From NCBI GenBank assembly GCA_963821235.1, contig CAWGCS010000001.1, positions 186,001-250,000 of the forward strand: DNA of 64,000 bases, read 5' to 3'. Numbering within the stretch: the first letter of the stretch is position 1; every line of letters begins with the position of its first letter. Both the position numbers and the translations under genes were made by a program. Below are positions 1 through 7,691 of the stretch, piece by piece. The notes below the pieces were generated by a model. It was given only the letters and a program-made list of their open reading frames with translations. It was not told where the DNA came from and searched no databases. This DNA comes from CTSoil-043 sp963821235. GTDB taxonomy: Bacteria; Chloroflexota; Limnocylindria; Limnocylindrales; CSP1-4.

Positions 1-154
1 TACCCGCCCCTCCCGGGGCGATTCTCCTGGCGACGCTCCGTGACTCTGTCAGGTCACCTGCTCAGTGATTCTGTCAGTGCCAGCCGGCTGGGCGCCTTGG
101 GGCCGGGCCGGCGGCAGCCACGTGCCGGTGCGGCGGGCGCCACGGCACGCCCCC

Positions 155-160
155 TATGCT
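155..160 (+). promoter_or_regulatory. -10 box TATGCT, leaderless promoter
   Basis: TATGCT lies exactly 6 bases upstream of the GTG at 167, the same spacing as TAGACT-type boxes before several other genes here. This implies transcription starting at or next to the start codon. It also supports choosing GTG 167 over the upstream in-frame GTG at 65. Confidence 0.55.
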
Positions 161-166
161 TCCGGC

Positions 167-1069
167 GTGCCGCCACTCCCCGCCGTGCTGACCCGCAAGC
201 GCGTCTCGGCGCCCCCGGGGCTGCTCGTGATCCTGGCCGCCCTCTCGGTGCAGGTGGGCGCGAGCGTGGCCGTGGGCATGTTCGCGCAGTACGGCGCGAT
301 CACCATCGTGGCCCTGCGCCTGATCTTCGGCGCCTTCCTGGTGATGGCCTGGCGGCCGCCCCGCCTGCGCGGCAACGCCCCCGGCGCCTGGCGCTGGGCG
401 ATCGCCCTGGGGGCGACGCTCGCCTTCATGAACGCGTCGTTCTACTTCGCCATCGCGCGGCTCCCCCTGGGCGTGGTCGTCACGATCGAGTTCCTGGGGC
501 CCCTGGCCGCGGCCGTGCTGGGCTCGCGGCGGCCGCTCGACTTCGCCTGGGTGGCCCTGGCGGCGGCCGGCGTCTGGATCCTGGCCGGCGGGCGTCTCGA
601 GACGGCGGATGCGCTGGGCGTCGTGGCAGCCGGCCTGACCGGCGTGGGCTGGTTCACCTACATCATGGTCGGCGGGCGCGTGAGCCGGGCCTGGCCGGAC
701 GGGTCCGGCGTGGCCGCTTCGATGAGCGTCTCCGCACTCCTCATCGTGCCGGTCGTGTTGCTGGCGGGCGACGTCGGCGCGGTCGTGGCGGCGCCCGCAG
801 TGCTGGTTGCCGGGGTCGTCATCGCGCTGTTCAGCAGCGCGCTCCCGTACACGCTGGAGCTGGCGGCGCTGGGGCGGCTTCGCCCCGAGACGTACGGGAT
901 CCTGGTCAGCCTGGAGCCGGCATTCGGGGCGATCGCGGGCTTCCTGCTCCTGGCCCAGCCGCTGACGCCGCCCGAGCTGGTCGCGATCGCGCTCGTGACC
1001 GTCGCCAGCATCGGCGCGAGCGTGACGGCACGGCCGGTGCCCGAGGTGCCGGGCGAGCTGGGCGGGTAG
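167..1069 (+). CDS. EamA/RhtA-family inner-membrane exporter
   Basis: A predicted 300-residue drug/metabolite transporter of the EamA family, closest in style to RhtA-type amino-acid/homoserine exporters. About ten hydrophobic helices form two homologous five-helix halves. The first half begins near residue 15 (LLVILAALSVQVGASVAVGM), and the second contains the typical LEPAFGAIAGFLLL motif shared by RhtA-like members. The start is placed at GTG 167 because a TATGCT box lies 6 bases upstream. An earlier in-frame GTG at 65 would add 34 Arg/Pro-rich residues unlike a transporter N-terminus. The substrate cannot be told. The gene stands alone and ends 350 bp before the next gene. Confidence 0.85.
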   Translation: MPPLPAVLTRKRVSAPPGLLVILAALSVQVGASVAVGMFAQYGAITIVALRLIFGAFLVMAWRPPRLRGNAPGAWRWAIALGATLAFMNASFYFAIARLPLGVVVTIEFLGPLAAAVLGSRRPLDFAWVALAAAGVWILAGGRLETADALGVVAAGLTGVGWFTYIMVGGRVSRAWPDGSGVAASMSVSALLIVPVVLLAGDVGAVVAAPAVLVAGVVIALFSSALPYTLELAALGRLRPETYGILVSLEPAFGAIAGFLLLAQPLTPPELVAIALVTVASIGASVTARPVPEVPGELGG

Positions 1070-1416
1070 CCGACGCCGTCCTCGGCCTCCCGGAATGCGG
1101 CACCCACGATCCTACCCGTCGCGTCGTCGATCCCGCCGACCAGGGTCAGCCGGGGCCCGCGGCCATCGAGCCAGTCGTGCCGGCGGCCGTCGACCTGGAC
1201 CTTCGCCGAGCAGGGACACTCCGGGACGACCCTCCGGGGGCCGGTGGTATCCTTCCCGGCAACGCAACCGGTGCGCGCCCCGTGAGGTACCGCAGCACGT
1301 CATCCGGGTCGCGCGGCACCAGGCTGAACTCGCCTTCCCCGCCGTCCCCGCATCGACGACGGGACCTCCGGACCGCTCAGCGGGCGCGAGCGCACGGACC
1401 TGGAGGAGCAGCACCT
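1070..1416. other. intergenic gap, no gene seen
   Basis: About 350 bp between the exporter and the zinc-ribbon gene. Open frames exist on both strands but are Arg/Pro-rich GC artefacts without domain-like character. The downstream end supplies the GGAGGA ribosome-binding site for the next gene. No hairpin or repeat stands out. Confidence 0.4.
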
Positions 1417-1755
1417 GTGACGTACACCGACCGGACCCTGACCTGCGTGGACTGCGGGATGAGCTTCACCCACACGGCCGCCGACCAGGAGTACTACGCC
1501 CAGAAGAGCTTCACCTCGGACCCGAAGCGCTGCCCGAGCTGCCGGGCCAGCCGTCGCCAGGCCCGGGGGGACGGATGGGACGTGCGCAGCATCGGGGGCC
1601 CGCGCGGCTACGAACGAGGCGGCGAGCCGGTCGACCGCGAGTACTTCGCCGTGACCTGCTCCCGCTGCGGCAACAACGCCCAGGTCCCGTTCAAGCCGCG
1701 CCTCGACAAGCCGGTCTACTGCTCCGACTGCTTCCGAGCCGTCAAGGCCGGCTGA
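1417..1755 (+). CDS. double zinc-ribbon small protein
   Basis: A 112-residue soluble protein with two zinc-ribbon modules. The first spans residues 7-44, with C-x2-C (CVDC) and C-x2-C (CPSC) followed by RASRRQ. The second is near the C-terminus, with CSRC and CSDC. This is the CxxC...CxxC zinc-ribbon type annotated in many high-GC bacteria without known function. The GTG start at 1417 has GGAGGA about 8 bases upstream. A paralog lies at 37450-37833 on the other strand with the same ends but a long Gly/Tyr-rich insert between the two ribbons. Binding of nucleic acid or protein is possible but not shown. Confidence 0.8.
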   Translation: MTYTDRTLTCVDCGMSFTHTAADQEYYAQKSFTSDPKRCPSCRASRRQARGDGWDVRSIGGPRGYERGGEPVDREYFAVTCSRCGNNAQVPFKPRLDKPVYCSDCFRAVKAG

Positions 1756-1841
1756 CGCCGGCCCCACCTCGGGATCGCCCGGGCTGCCCTGACGATCGGG
1801 CTCGTCGGCTCCTCGCCTCGATCGGGCGCCGATCGCCGCGG

Positions 1842-2600
1842 CTAGGGTCGGTCGAGCGCCTCCGGGAGGTCAAGGGACGATCCGGCGACGTCGAGCCTGA
1901 AGCCCTCTCCCTCGCGGTACCGGGTCCGCGACCGGCCGTGCCAGACCGTCACCCGGCCACGGCCCCACACCTGCCACGCCCCGTCGCGACCCACCGCCGC
2001 CGTCTCCTCGTCGACCCCGACCACGCAGGTTCCGCGGGGGGCCAGGAGCACGAGGGCGGCCGCCAGGACCTCCGGGAAAGCGTCGTAGTGCGGGAGCACC
2101 GCGCTGGCGGGCACGAGCCCGAGCGCGTCGCGCCAGCCGAGCGGCAGGCGCAGGAAGCGCCGCCGCCCGATCCGGGGCTGGCGCGCCGCCAGGACCATCG
2201 CCCCGGCCGAGCACCCGGCCACGATCCCGCCGCGGTCGTGCACGGCCTGGATCGCCGCCCCGGCCGGCGTCCCGGCGAGCGTGTCGAGCAGGTGATCCGG
2301 CTTGCCGCCCGAGAGGTAGACGAGGTCGGCCTCCCCGATCGCCTGGGCGCATGACCCATCGAGGGCGTCCTCGAGCGTCCGCATCTCCACGCCCTCGACC
2401 TCGGCGCCGAGGGCGAGGAAGTGGCGCGTCCCCTCGTCGATCCAGCGCCTGAACGTCTCGTCGCCGTCCGGCCACGACGCCGTCGGCACGATGGCCACCC
2501 TGGGGCGGGTGCGACCGGTCGCGACGAGGAGATCGCGATCGATGGCCTCCATCGCGGGCGTGAACTCGCCGGAGCCGACGAGGACGATGGGACCGGGCAT
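1842..2600 (-). CDS. peptidase S51 / cyanophycinase-like hydrolase
   Basis: A 252-residue cytoplasmic serine hydrolase of family S51 (PepE/cyanophycinase-like). The class I glutamine-amidotransferase-like fold is indicated by MPGPIVLVGSGEF at the N-terminus, the YLSGGKPDHLLDTL segment, and the nucleophile elbow GCSAGAM (about residues 130-136) with the Ser as expected nucleophile. Family length is 220-280. It is transcribed leaderlessly: TAGACT lies 6 bases before the ATG. No cyanophycin synthetase is nearby, so the substrate (an Asp-containing dipeptide or cyanophycin-like polymer) is open. Confidence 0.8.
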   Translation of the reverse strand: MPGPIVLVGSGEFTPAMEAIDRDLLVATGRTRPRVAIVPTASWPDGDETFRRWIDEGTRHFLALGAEVEGVEMRTLEDALDGSCAQAIGEADLVYLSGGKPDHLLDTLAGTPAGAAIQAVHDRGGIVAGCSAGAMVLAARQPRIGRRRFLRLPLGWRDALGLVPASAVLPHYDAFPEVLAAALVLLAPRGTCVVGVDEETAAVGRDGAWQVWGRGRVTVWHGRSRTRYREGEGFRLDVAGSSLDLPEALDRP

Positions 2601-2606
2601 GGCCTG

Positions 2607-2612
2607 AGTCTA
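2607..2612 (-). promoter_or_regulatory. -10 box TAGACT of the S51 peptidase gene
   Basis: On the minus strand TAGACT is followed by 6 bases and then the ATG at 2600. This is the clearest example of the leaderless promoter class in this window. Confidence 0.65.
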
Positions 2613-2834
2613 GTGCGACCGTGCTACCCCCCGCCGAGCAGGCTGCTCGCCGGACGCGAGCGGTGGGTGCGGGCGGTGGTGGGCGGAGGCGCCCGGCGAG
2701 AGGGTGCGCGGCGCATGGGCGGAATCGCGCGTGGGCGCGCGCGGCGGCGGTGCGCGAGAGGGCGTCAGGTCCCGGCGGCCCTCACGAGGCGGACCGGCGG
2801 GCGGGGGCCTGCCGGCTCGCGGTCAGCGCGTGGG

Positions 2835-3344
2835 CTACTGCCCGGCGTCCGGAGGAGCGGGCGACTCGGGCGGCGCCGGCGGGGCGGGCGGCGCCACGGG
2901 CGGCGCGACAACGGGCGGCGCGGCCGGGGCGGTGGCCTTGTATGCCTGCCACTCCCTGTAGGTGAACCATCCCATCATCGCCGCACCGACCACGTTCACG
3001 ACCGGTGCGAGCAGGTAGCTGACGCCGCCGTACGTCGCGAGGATCCCCAGGACCTGGAGGACACTCAGGACGGACAACAGGGCGATCACGGCCGTGACGC
3101 CGCCGATCGCGAACGCGACGACGGGGATTGGGGCGGGCCACGTGATCTTCGTGTCGGGGGAGTACTTCAGGTAGTAGACAACGATGAGGGCGAGCGCCGC
3201 GAGGACACCGACGATCCCCGTGCCTCCGAACCCGAGGAACCCGCCGAGCCCGAGCCCGAGCACGAACGCCAGGAGGACGAGGCCCGCGCCGATCGACGCC
3301 ATCCTCTCGTTCGCGTTGAGCTTGCCCCAGACCTGCTGGACCAC
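2835..3344 (-). CDS. small multi-pass membrane protein with Pro-rich tail
   Basis: A 169-residue protein of unknown function. After an N-terminal amphipathic stretch (VVQQVWGKLNANERMASIG) come four hydrophobic segments: LVLLAFVLGLGLGGFLGF, GVLAALALIVVYYL, VVAFAIGGVTAVIALLSVL and a last helix ending at GWFTYREW. A 30-residue Ala/Pro-rich cytoplasmic or external tail follows. GTG 3344 is preferred because GAGGGAGG lies 5 bases upstream. The frame stays open upstream but that extension is Arg-rich and lacks a ribosome-binding site. I do not recognise the family. Confidence 0.65.
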   Translation of the reverse strand: MVQQVWGKLNANERMASIGAGLVLLAFVLGLGLGGFLGFGGTGIVGVLAALALIVVYYLKYSPDTKITWPAPIPVVAFAIGGVTAVIALLSVLSVLQVLGILATYGGVSYLLAPVVNVVGAAMMGWFTYREWQAYKATAPAAPPVVAPPVAPPAPPAPPESPAPPDAGQ

Positions 3345-3573
3345 CGGAACCTCCCTCTGGGCGCGGCAGCCAGCCGAGCCCCCACCACGCATGTCGACGA
3401 ACTCGCGCCCGCTCGTGCGAAGCCGCACGCAGCGCGACTGTAGCGAACGAGGCGCCGCCTGCCTAGTGGGCGAATCGGGCGACATGAGCCGGCGCGCCCC
3501 GGTGCGCCCAGGATTCGCGGAGGGCCGGCCGCGTCCAGCGCCGGACGCGACCGCGCCCGGTCGGTCCGCTGGC

Positions 3574-4566
3574 CTACCGCGCCGCCGCCGCCTCCGCGGG
3601 CGCCGTGAACGGCGGCAGGCCCAGCCTGCCCGACCCGAACCGGGTCCCGGCGCGGCCCCAGGCCAGCGCCGCCGCGTCCTCCAGCCGCCCGATGGCGGCG
3701 AATCGCCCGCCCGAGCTGACGAATTCCGCGCAGGCCCGGATCTTGGGGCCCATCGAGCCGGCCGGCCACGACTTCGCGGCCAGGCCCTCGAACGCCTCCT
3801 CCGCTGACATCCGGCGGATCGCCTCAGACTCGGGCGTGCCCCAGCCGCGGTAGACCGCGTCGACGTCGGTGAGGAGCAGGAGCCCCTCGGCGCTGACCGC
3901 GCGGGCGAGGACCACCGCCGCGAGGTCCTTGTCGATCACCGCCTCGCGGCCCTCGAGGCGCCCGTCCGCCAGCTCGGCGACCGGGATCCCGCCGCCGCCG
4001 GAGGCGACGACGAGGACGCCGGCCTCGACGAGGGAGCGGATCGACGACGCCTCGACGATCCGCAGCGGTCGCGGCGAGGGGACCACCCGCCGCCAGTGGG
4101 TCCCGTCGGGAGCGATCGACCAGCCACGCTCGGCCGCGTGCGCGCGGGCGGTCGCCTCGTCGTAGATCGGGCCGACCGGCTTGGTGGGGTGGGAAAACGC
4201 CGGATCGTCCGTCTGGACGACCACCTGGCTCACGATGACCGCGATCTCGCGGGTGATGCCACGCTCCAGGAAGGCCGCGTGGAGAGCCTGCGACATGAGG
4301 TAGCCGATCTGGCCCTGGGATTCCGCGCCGAGGACGTCGAGCGGCGGGGCGGGGACGACCTCCGCCGCCATCTCGGCCGAGATCGAGAGGAAGCCCACCT
4401 GGGGACCGTTGCCGTGGGTCAGGACGAGCTCGGCGCCGCTCCGCTCGGCGAGCTCGACGATGGCGCGCGCCGCGCTCTCGAGGTTGTGCCGCTGGACGTC
4501 GGTGGATCCGGCTTCGCCGCGCTTGATCAGGGCGTTGCCGCCCAGGGCGACCGCGATCCTGGTCAT
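3574..4566 (-). CDS. arcC: carbamate kinase
   Basis: A 330-residue amino-acid-kinase-fold enzyme that interconverts carbamoyl phosphate plus ADP with ATP plus carbamate. Signatures are the N-terminal ALGGNALIKRGE, LTHGNGPQVG, the substrate loop ending in SHPTKPVGPIY, and ASGGGGIPV followed by EAVIDKDLAA. The length matches the family (about 310). Its start overlaps the stop of the ornithine carbamoyltransferase gene by ATGA, so the two are translationally coupled. An arginine deiminase gene is not in the operon, so this is not a full ADI pathway. The partner upstream is instead a cyclic-diphosphoglycerate-synthetase family protein. Confidence 0.93.
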   Translation of the reverse strand: MTRIAVALGGNALIKRGEAGSTDVQRHNLESAARAIVELAERSGAELVLTHGNGPQVGFLSISAEMAAEVVPAPPLDVLGAESQGQIGYLMSQALHAAFLERGITREIAVIVSQVVVQTDDPAFSHPTKPVGPIYDEATARAHAAERGWSIAPDGTHWRRVVPSPRPLRIVEASSIRSLVEAGVLVVASGGGGIPVAELADGRLEGREAVIDKDLAAVVLARAVSAEGLLLLTDVDAVYRGWGTPESEAIRRMSAEEAFEGLAAKSWPAGSMGPKIRACAEFVSSGGRFAAIGRLEDAAALAWGRAGTRFGSGRLGLPPFTAPAEAAAAR

Positions 4567-5504
4567 CCCAGGCGCTCCCCTCGGCGATCGCCGGTGATCA
4601 GGGCATAGAGGAGCGCCTGCTCCGTGTAGACGCGGTTCTCGGCCTGGTCCCAGACGCGGCTCCGGGGACCGTCCATCACCTCGTCGGTGACCTCGTCGCC
4701 GCGGTGGGCGGGGAGGCAGTGGAGGAAGATGGCATCGTCGCCGGCGGCGGCCATCATCGCCGCATCCACCGTGTAGCCGGCGAAGGTTCGCCTGCGCTCC
4801 TCGCGCTCGTGCTCCTTGCCCATGGAGGCCCAGACGTCCGTGTAGACGGCGTCGGCGCCGCGGACGGCTTCGCGGGGATCGCCGGCCAGGAGGATGGCCC
4901 CACCGGTCGATTCGCCGTGCTGGCGCGCGACGGCGACGATCGCGGGGTCGGGCCGGTAGCCCGCCGGGGTGGCGACCACGAGGGTGAAGCCGAGGTAGCC
5001 GGCCGCCTGGATGAGGGAGTGGGCCACGTTGTTCCCGTCCCCGACGAAGGCGACGCGCCGGCCGCGGAGGTCGCCGTGGACCTCCTCGAGGGTCATCACG
5101 TCGGCGAGGCCCTGGCAGGGGTGATGCTCGTCGGTGAGGGCGTTGATGATGGGGATCGTGGAGTTCTCGGCCAGCTCCTCGACCCGCGCCTGGGCGAACG
5201 TCCGGATCGTCAGGGCCGAGAGGTAGCGGGAGAGGACCCGGGCGGTGTCGGCGACCGTCTCGCCGTGGCCCAGCTGGAGCTCGTCCGGGCGGAGGACGAT
5301 CGGGAGCATGCCCAGCGCCCAGGCGGCATCCTCCAGGCTGACCCGGGTCCGGGTGGACGGCTTGTCGAAGATCATCCCGACGCGGCCGCCGGCGAGGGCG
5401 CCACGGTGCCGACCGGGCTCGCGCTTGAAGCGGTGAGAGAGGTCGAGGATCTCGCGGACCCCCTCGCGGCCGAGGGAATCGAGGGTCAGGAAGTGGTCGG
5501 TCAT
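4563..5504 (-). CDS. argF: ornithine carbamoyltransferase
   Basis: A 313-residue OTCase that makes citrulline from ornithine and carbamoyl phosphate, or runs in the catabolic direction. The carbamoyl-phosphate motif STRTR is at residues 50-54, HPCQ at 128-131, the ornithine-loop SMGKE follows VWA, and the catalytic HCLPAHRG lies near residue 265. Together these separate it from aspartate and putrescine carbamoyltransferases. AGGAGG precedes the ATG. It sits 10 bp after the P-loop gene and overlaps arcC by 4 bp. Pairing with carbamate kinase suggests ATP generation or carbamoyl-phosphate handling more than arginine biosynthesis, because no other arg gene is near. Confidence 0.93.
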   Translation of the reverse strand: MTDHFLTLDSLGREGVREILDLSHRFKREPGRHRGALAGGRVGMIFDKPSTRTRVSLEDAAWALGMLPIVLRPDELQLGHGETVADTARVLSRYLSALTIRTFAQARVEELAENSTIPIINALTDEHHPCQGLADVMTLEEVHGDLRGRRVAFVGDGNNVAHSLIQAAGYLGFTLVVATPAGYRPDPAIVAVARQHGESTGGAILLAGDPREAVRGADAVYTDVWASMGKEHEREERRRTFAGYTVDAAMMAAAGDDAIFLHCLPAHRGDEVTDEVMDGPRSRVWDQAENRVYTEQALLYALITGDRRGERLG

Positions 5505-5514
5505 CGGATGCCTC

Positions 5515-6876
5515 CTACCCCTGGGCGCCGGCGGCGACGCCCTCGCGGGCGCGGGCCGCGATCGGGGCCAGGAGCATGGCCAGCGTCGGGGCGTCGGGCT
5601 CCGGCGCCATCTCCTCGAGCTCGTAGCGGACGCGGACGACCGGCTTCTCGAGGGTCAGGACCCGGGTCAGGTCGATCGGGTTCGCCGCGAGGACGAGGTC
5701 GGCCGGCATCGCGTTGAGCGTCTCCTCGAGCTCGCGCATCTGCTCCTGGCCGTAGCCCATGGCGGGCAGGAGGTTCTGGAGGTCAGGGTACCTGGCGAGC
5801 GTGCGGGCGAGGTCGCCCCTGGCGTAGGGCCGCGGGTCGACGAGCTCGGCCGCGCCGAAGCGGCGGGCGGCGACGACGCCGGCCCCGTAGGTCATCCCAC
5901 CGTGGGTGAGGGTCGGTCCGTCCTCGACAATCGCGACGCGCTTGCCCTCGATCTCGCCGCCGACGAGCTGGAGGGCTGAGCGAGCCAGGATCACCTCGGA
6001 GCGCGGGTTGAGCCGGGCGATGTCGTCGCGGACCGTCGCCACCTGCTCGGGCGTCGCGCTGTCGACCTTGTTGATGACCACCACGTCGGCCATCCGGATG
6101 TTCGTCTCGCCCGGGTGATAGTGCATCTCGTGGCCGGGGCGCAGCGGATCGGCCACGACCACGAAGAGGTCCGGCCGGTAGAACGGGAAGTCGTTGTTGC
6201 CGCCGTCCCAGACGATGACGTCGGCCTCCTTCTCCGCCTCGCGAAGGATGGCCTCGTAGTCGACGCCGGCGTAGAGGACGCGCCCGGCGTCGAGGTGCGG
6301 CTCGTACTCCTCGCGCTCCTCGATGGTCGTCTCGTGCCGGTCGAGGTCCGCGTAGGTCGCGAATCGCTGGACGCGCTGCTTGACGAGGTCGCCGTAGGGC
6401 ATCGGGTGGCGGATGACGACGACGCGGAGGCCCTGCTCCTCGAGGAGGCGGGCGAGGTAGCGCGTGGTCTGGCTCTTGCCGGCGCCGGTCCGGGTGGCCC
6501 CCGTGGCGACGAGCGGCTTGCTGCTGGCGACCATCGTGCGGACGGGCCCCAGGAGCACGAAGTTCGCCCCGCCGGCGAGCGCCCGGCTGGCCTGGTGCAT
6601 CACGTACTCGTGGGAGACGTCGCTGTAGGCGAAGACGACGCGGTCGATCTTCTGGCTGGCGAAGATCTTCTCGAGGTCGTCCTCGGGGACGATGGAGATC
6701 CCGGCCGGGTAGAGGGGCCCGGCGAGCTCGGGCGGGTAGCGCCGGTCCGCGATGCCGGGGATCTGGGTGGCCGTGAAGGCGACGACCTCCACGGTGGGGT
6801 CGTCGCGATAGACGACGTTGAAGTCATGAAAGTCGCGCCCGGCGGCCCCCATGATCACGACCTTCGTGCGGTCCAT
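5515..6876 (-). CDS. cyclic 2,3-diphosphoglycerate synthetase family P-loop protein
   Basis: A 453-residue protein matching the cDPG-synthetase family. A Rossmann-like N-terminal domain (TKVVIMGAAGRDFHDFN) is followed by a P-loop NTPase domain with GATRTGAGKSQTTRYL, a D-G-G-N-N-D-F-P-F segment and VVINKVD as a base-recognition-like motif. In methanogens the family makes cyclic 2,3-diphosphoglycerate. In bacteria the true reaction is poorly established. The ATG at 6876 has GGGAGGAGC upstream; the frame runs on further upstream but only as Arg/Pro-rich noise. It is the first gene of an operon with argF and arcC, which argues for a role in acyl-phosphate, carbamoyl-phosphate or energy metabolism rather than thermoprotection. 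Confidence 0.8.
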   Translation of the reverse strand: MDRTKVVIMGAAGRDFHDFNVVYRDDPTVEVVAFTATQIPGIADRRYPPELAGPLYPAGISIVPEDDLEKIFASQKIDRVVFAYSDVSHEYVMHQASRALAGGANFVLLGPVRTMVASSKPLVATGATRTGAGKSQTTRYLARLLEEQGLRVVVIRHPMPYGDLVKQRVQRFATYADLDRHETTIEEREEYEPHLDAGRVLYAGVDYEAILREAEKEADVIVWDGGNNDFPFYRPDLFVVVADPLRPGHEMHYHPGETNIRMADVVVINKVDSATPEQVATVRDDIARLNPRSEVILARSALQLVGGEIEGKRVAIVEDGPTLTHGGMTYGAGVVAARRFGAAELVDPRPYARGDLARTLARYPDLQNLLPAMGYGQEQMRELEETLNAMPADLVLAANPIDLTRVLTLEKPVVRVRYELEEMAPEPDAPTLAMLLAPIAARAREGVAAGAQG

Positions 6877-7139
6877 GGTTCGTCCGCTCCTCCCGGCCGT
6901 CGCGGGGAACGCTCGCGCCCGGTGGCGATTGGTGCTCCCGGGCGCGCCGATGACGGCGTCGGCGGACGAGCCGGTTCCCGGCCAGGGCCCGGCGGTCGTC
7001 CAATCCAGCGAGTGTCGGGGGCGCGTCAAGCCGCGGGGAAGGGCCGAGCGGCCCGCCCGCGCCGGGACGTTCGGGCGAGGGAGGCGCGGCGCGGGTGCCG
7101 GCGCGCCCGGCGCGACGGCACCCGACTGGCTCGGCTCGC

Positions 7140-7691
7140 CTATCGCAGGCGGAATGGCTCCCCGTGGCCGGGGATGACGATGTCGACGCCGCTCTCGAGG
7201 AGCCGCTGGCGGCCCTCCTCGAGCTTGGCCTGGTCCCAGGCAAGCGGGTCGATGACGGGCGTCCGGTCGCCGCGCCACCAGAGGTGGGTCAGCGCGTAGA
7301 CCGCGTCGTCGGCCCGCACCACGAGCGTGGCGTCCTCCTCCGTGTGGCCGGGCGTCAGCCAGAGCTGGGCGTTGGGGGAGAGGAGATGGCCGTCGCCGTC
7401 ATGGTCGAGCCACTCGTCGCCGCGGTAGCGGGCCCAGAAGTCGACGACCTCCGCGTTCGGGAAGAGGGCGACGTTGATCGTGTGGTCCGGGTGGTGGTGG
7501 GAGAGGAAGACGTGGGTCACGTCGGCCGGGTCCAGGCCGTGCCCGGTCAGCGGGTCGAGGATCCGGCGGCGGTCGGCCACCATCCCCGGGTCGGCGACGA
7601 TGACCGCGTCGCCGTCGCGGACCAGGGTGACGCTGCTGGCGACCCGGTCGTGGGCGTAGCCGGCGGTCAGGAGGTGGACGGTCGTCGTCAT
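7140..7691 (-). CDS. metallo-beta-lactamase-fold hydrolase (MBLAC1-like)
   Basis: A 183-residue MBL-fold protein. The metal motif HxHxDH is H65-H67-D69-H70 (SHHHPDH), with further ligands in PGHT (H116) and PGHG near the C-terminus (H175). It is a single-domain, short member like MBLAC1. The ATG overlaps the stop of the preceding mobA-fusion gene (ATGA), so it is the last gene of the selenocysteine operon. Its substrate is unknown. Membership in this operon suggests a thioester or persulfide/selenide housekeeping role, but that is speculation. Confidence 0.8.
   Translation of the reverse strand: MTTTVHLLTAGYAHDRVASSVTLVRDGDAVIVADPGMVADRRRILDPLTGHGLDPADVTHVFLSHHHPDHTINVALFPNAEVVDFWARYRGDEWLDHDGDGHLLSPNAQLWLTPGHTEEDATLVVRADDAVYALTHLWWRGDRTPVIDPLAWDQAKLEEGRQRLLESGVDIVIPGHGEPFRLR

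Noticed and set aside
40..1416. Treating the long plus-strand frame upstream of the zinc-ribbon gene as one fused 571-residue protein
   Set aside because: The upstream part overlaps the EamA transporter in another frame and is Arg/Gly noise. GTG 1417 has its own ribosome-binding site.
3574..5504. Arginine deiminase pathway operon
   Set aside because: argF and arcC are present but no arcA-type gene or arginine/ornithine antiporter. The third member is a cDPG-synthetase-like protein.
4704..5717. A 337-codon plus-strand frame opposite argF
   Set aside because: Gly/Asp/Val-rich mirror of the OTCase coding sequence, which has all catalytic motifs.
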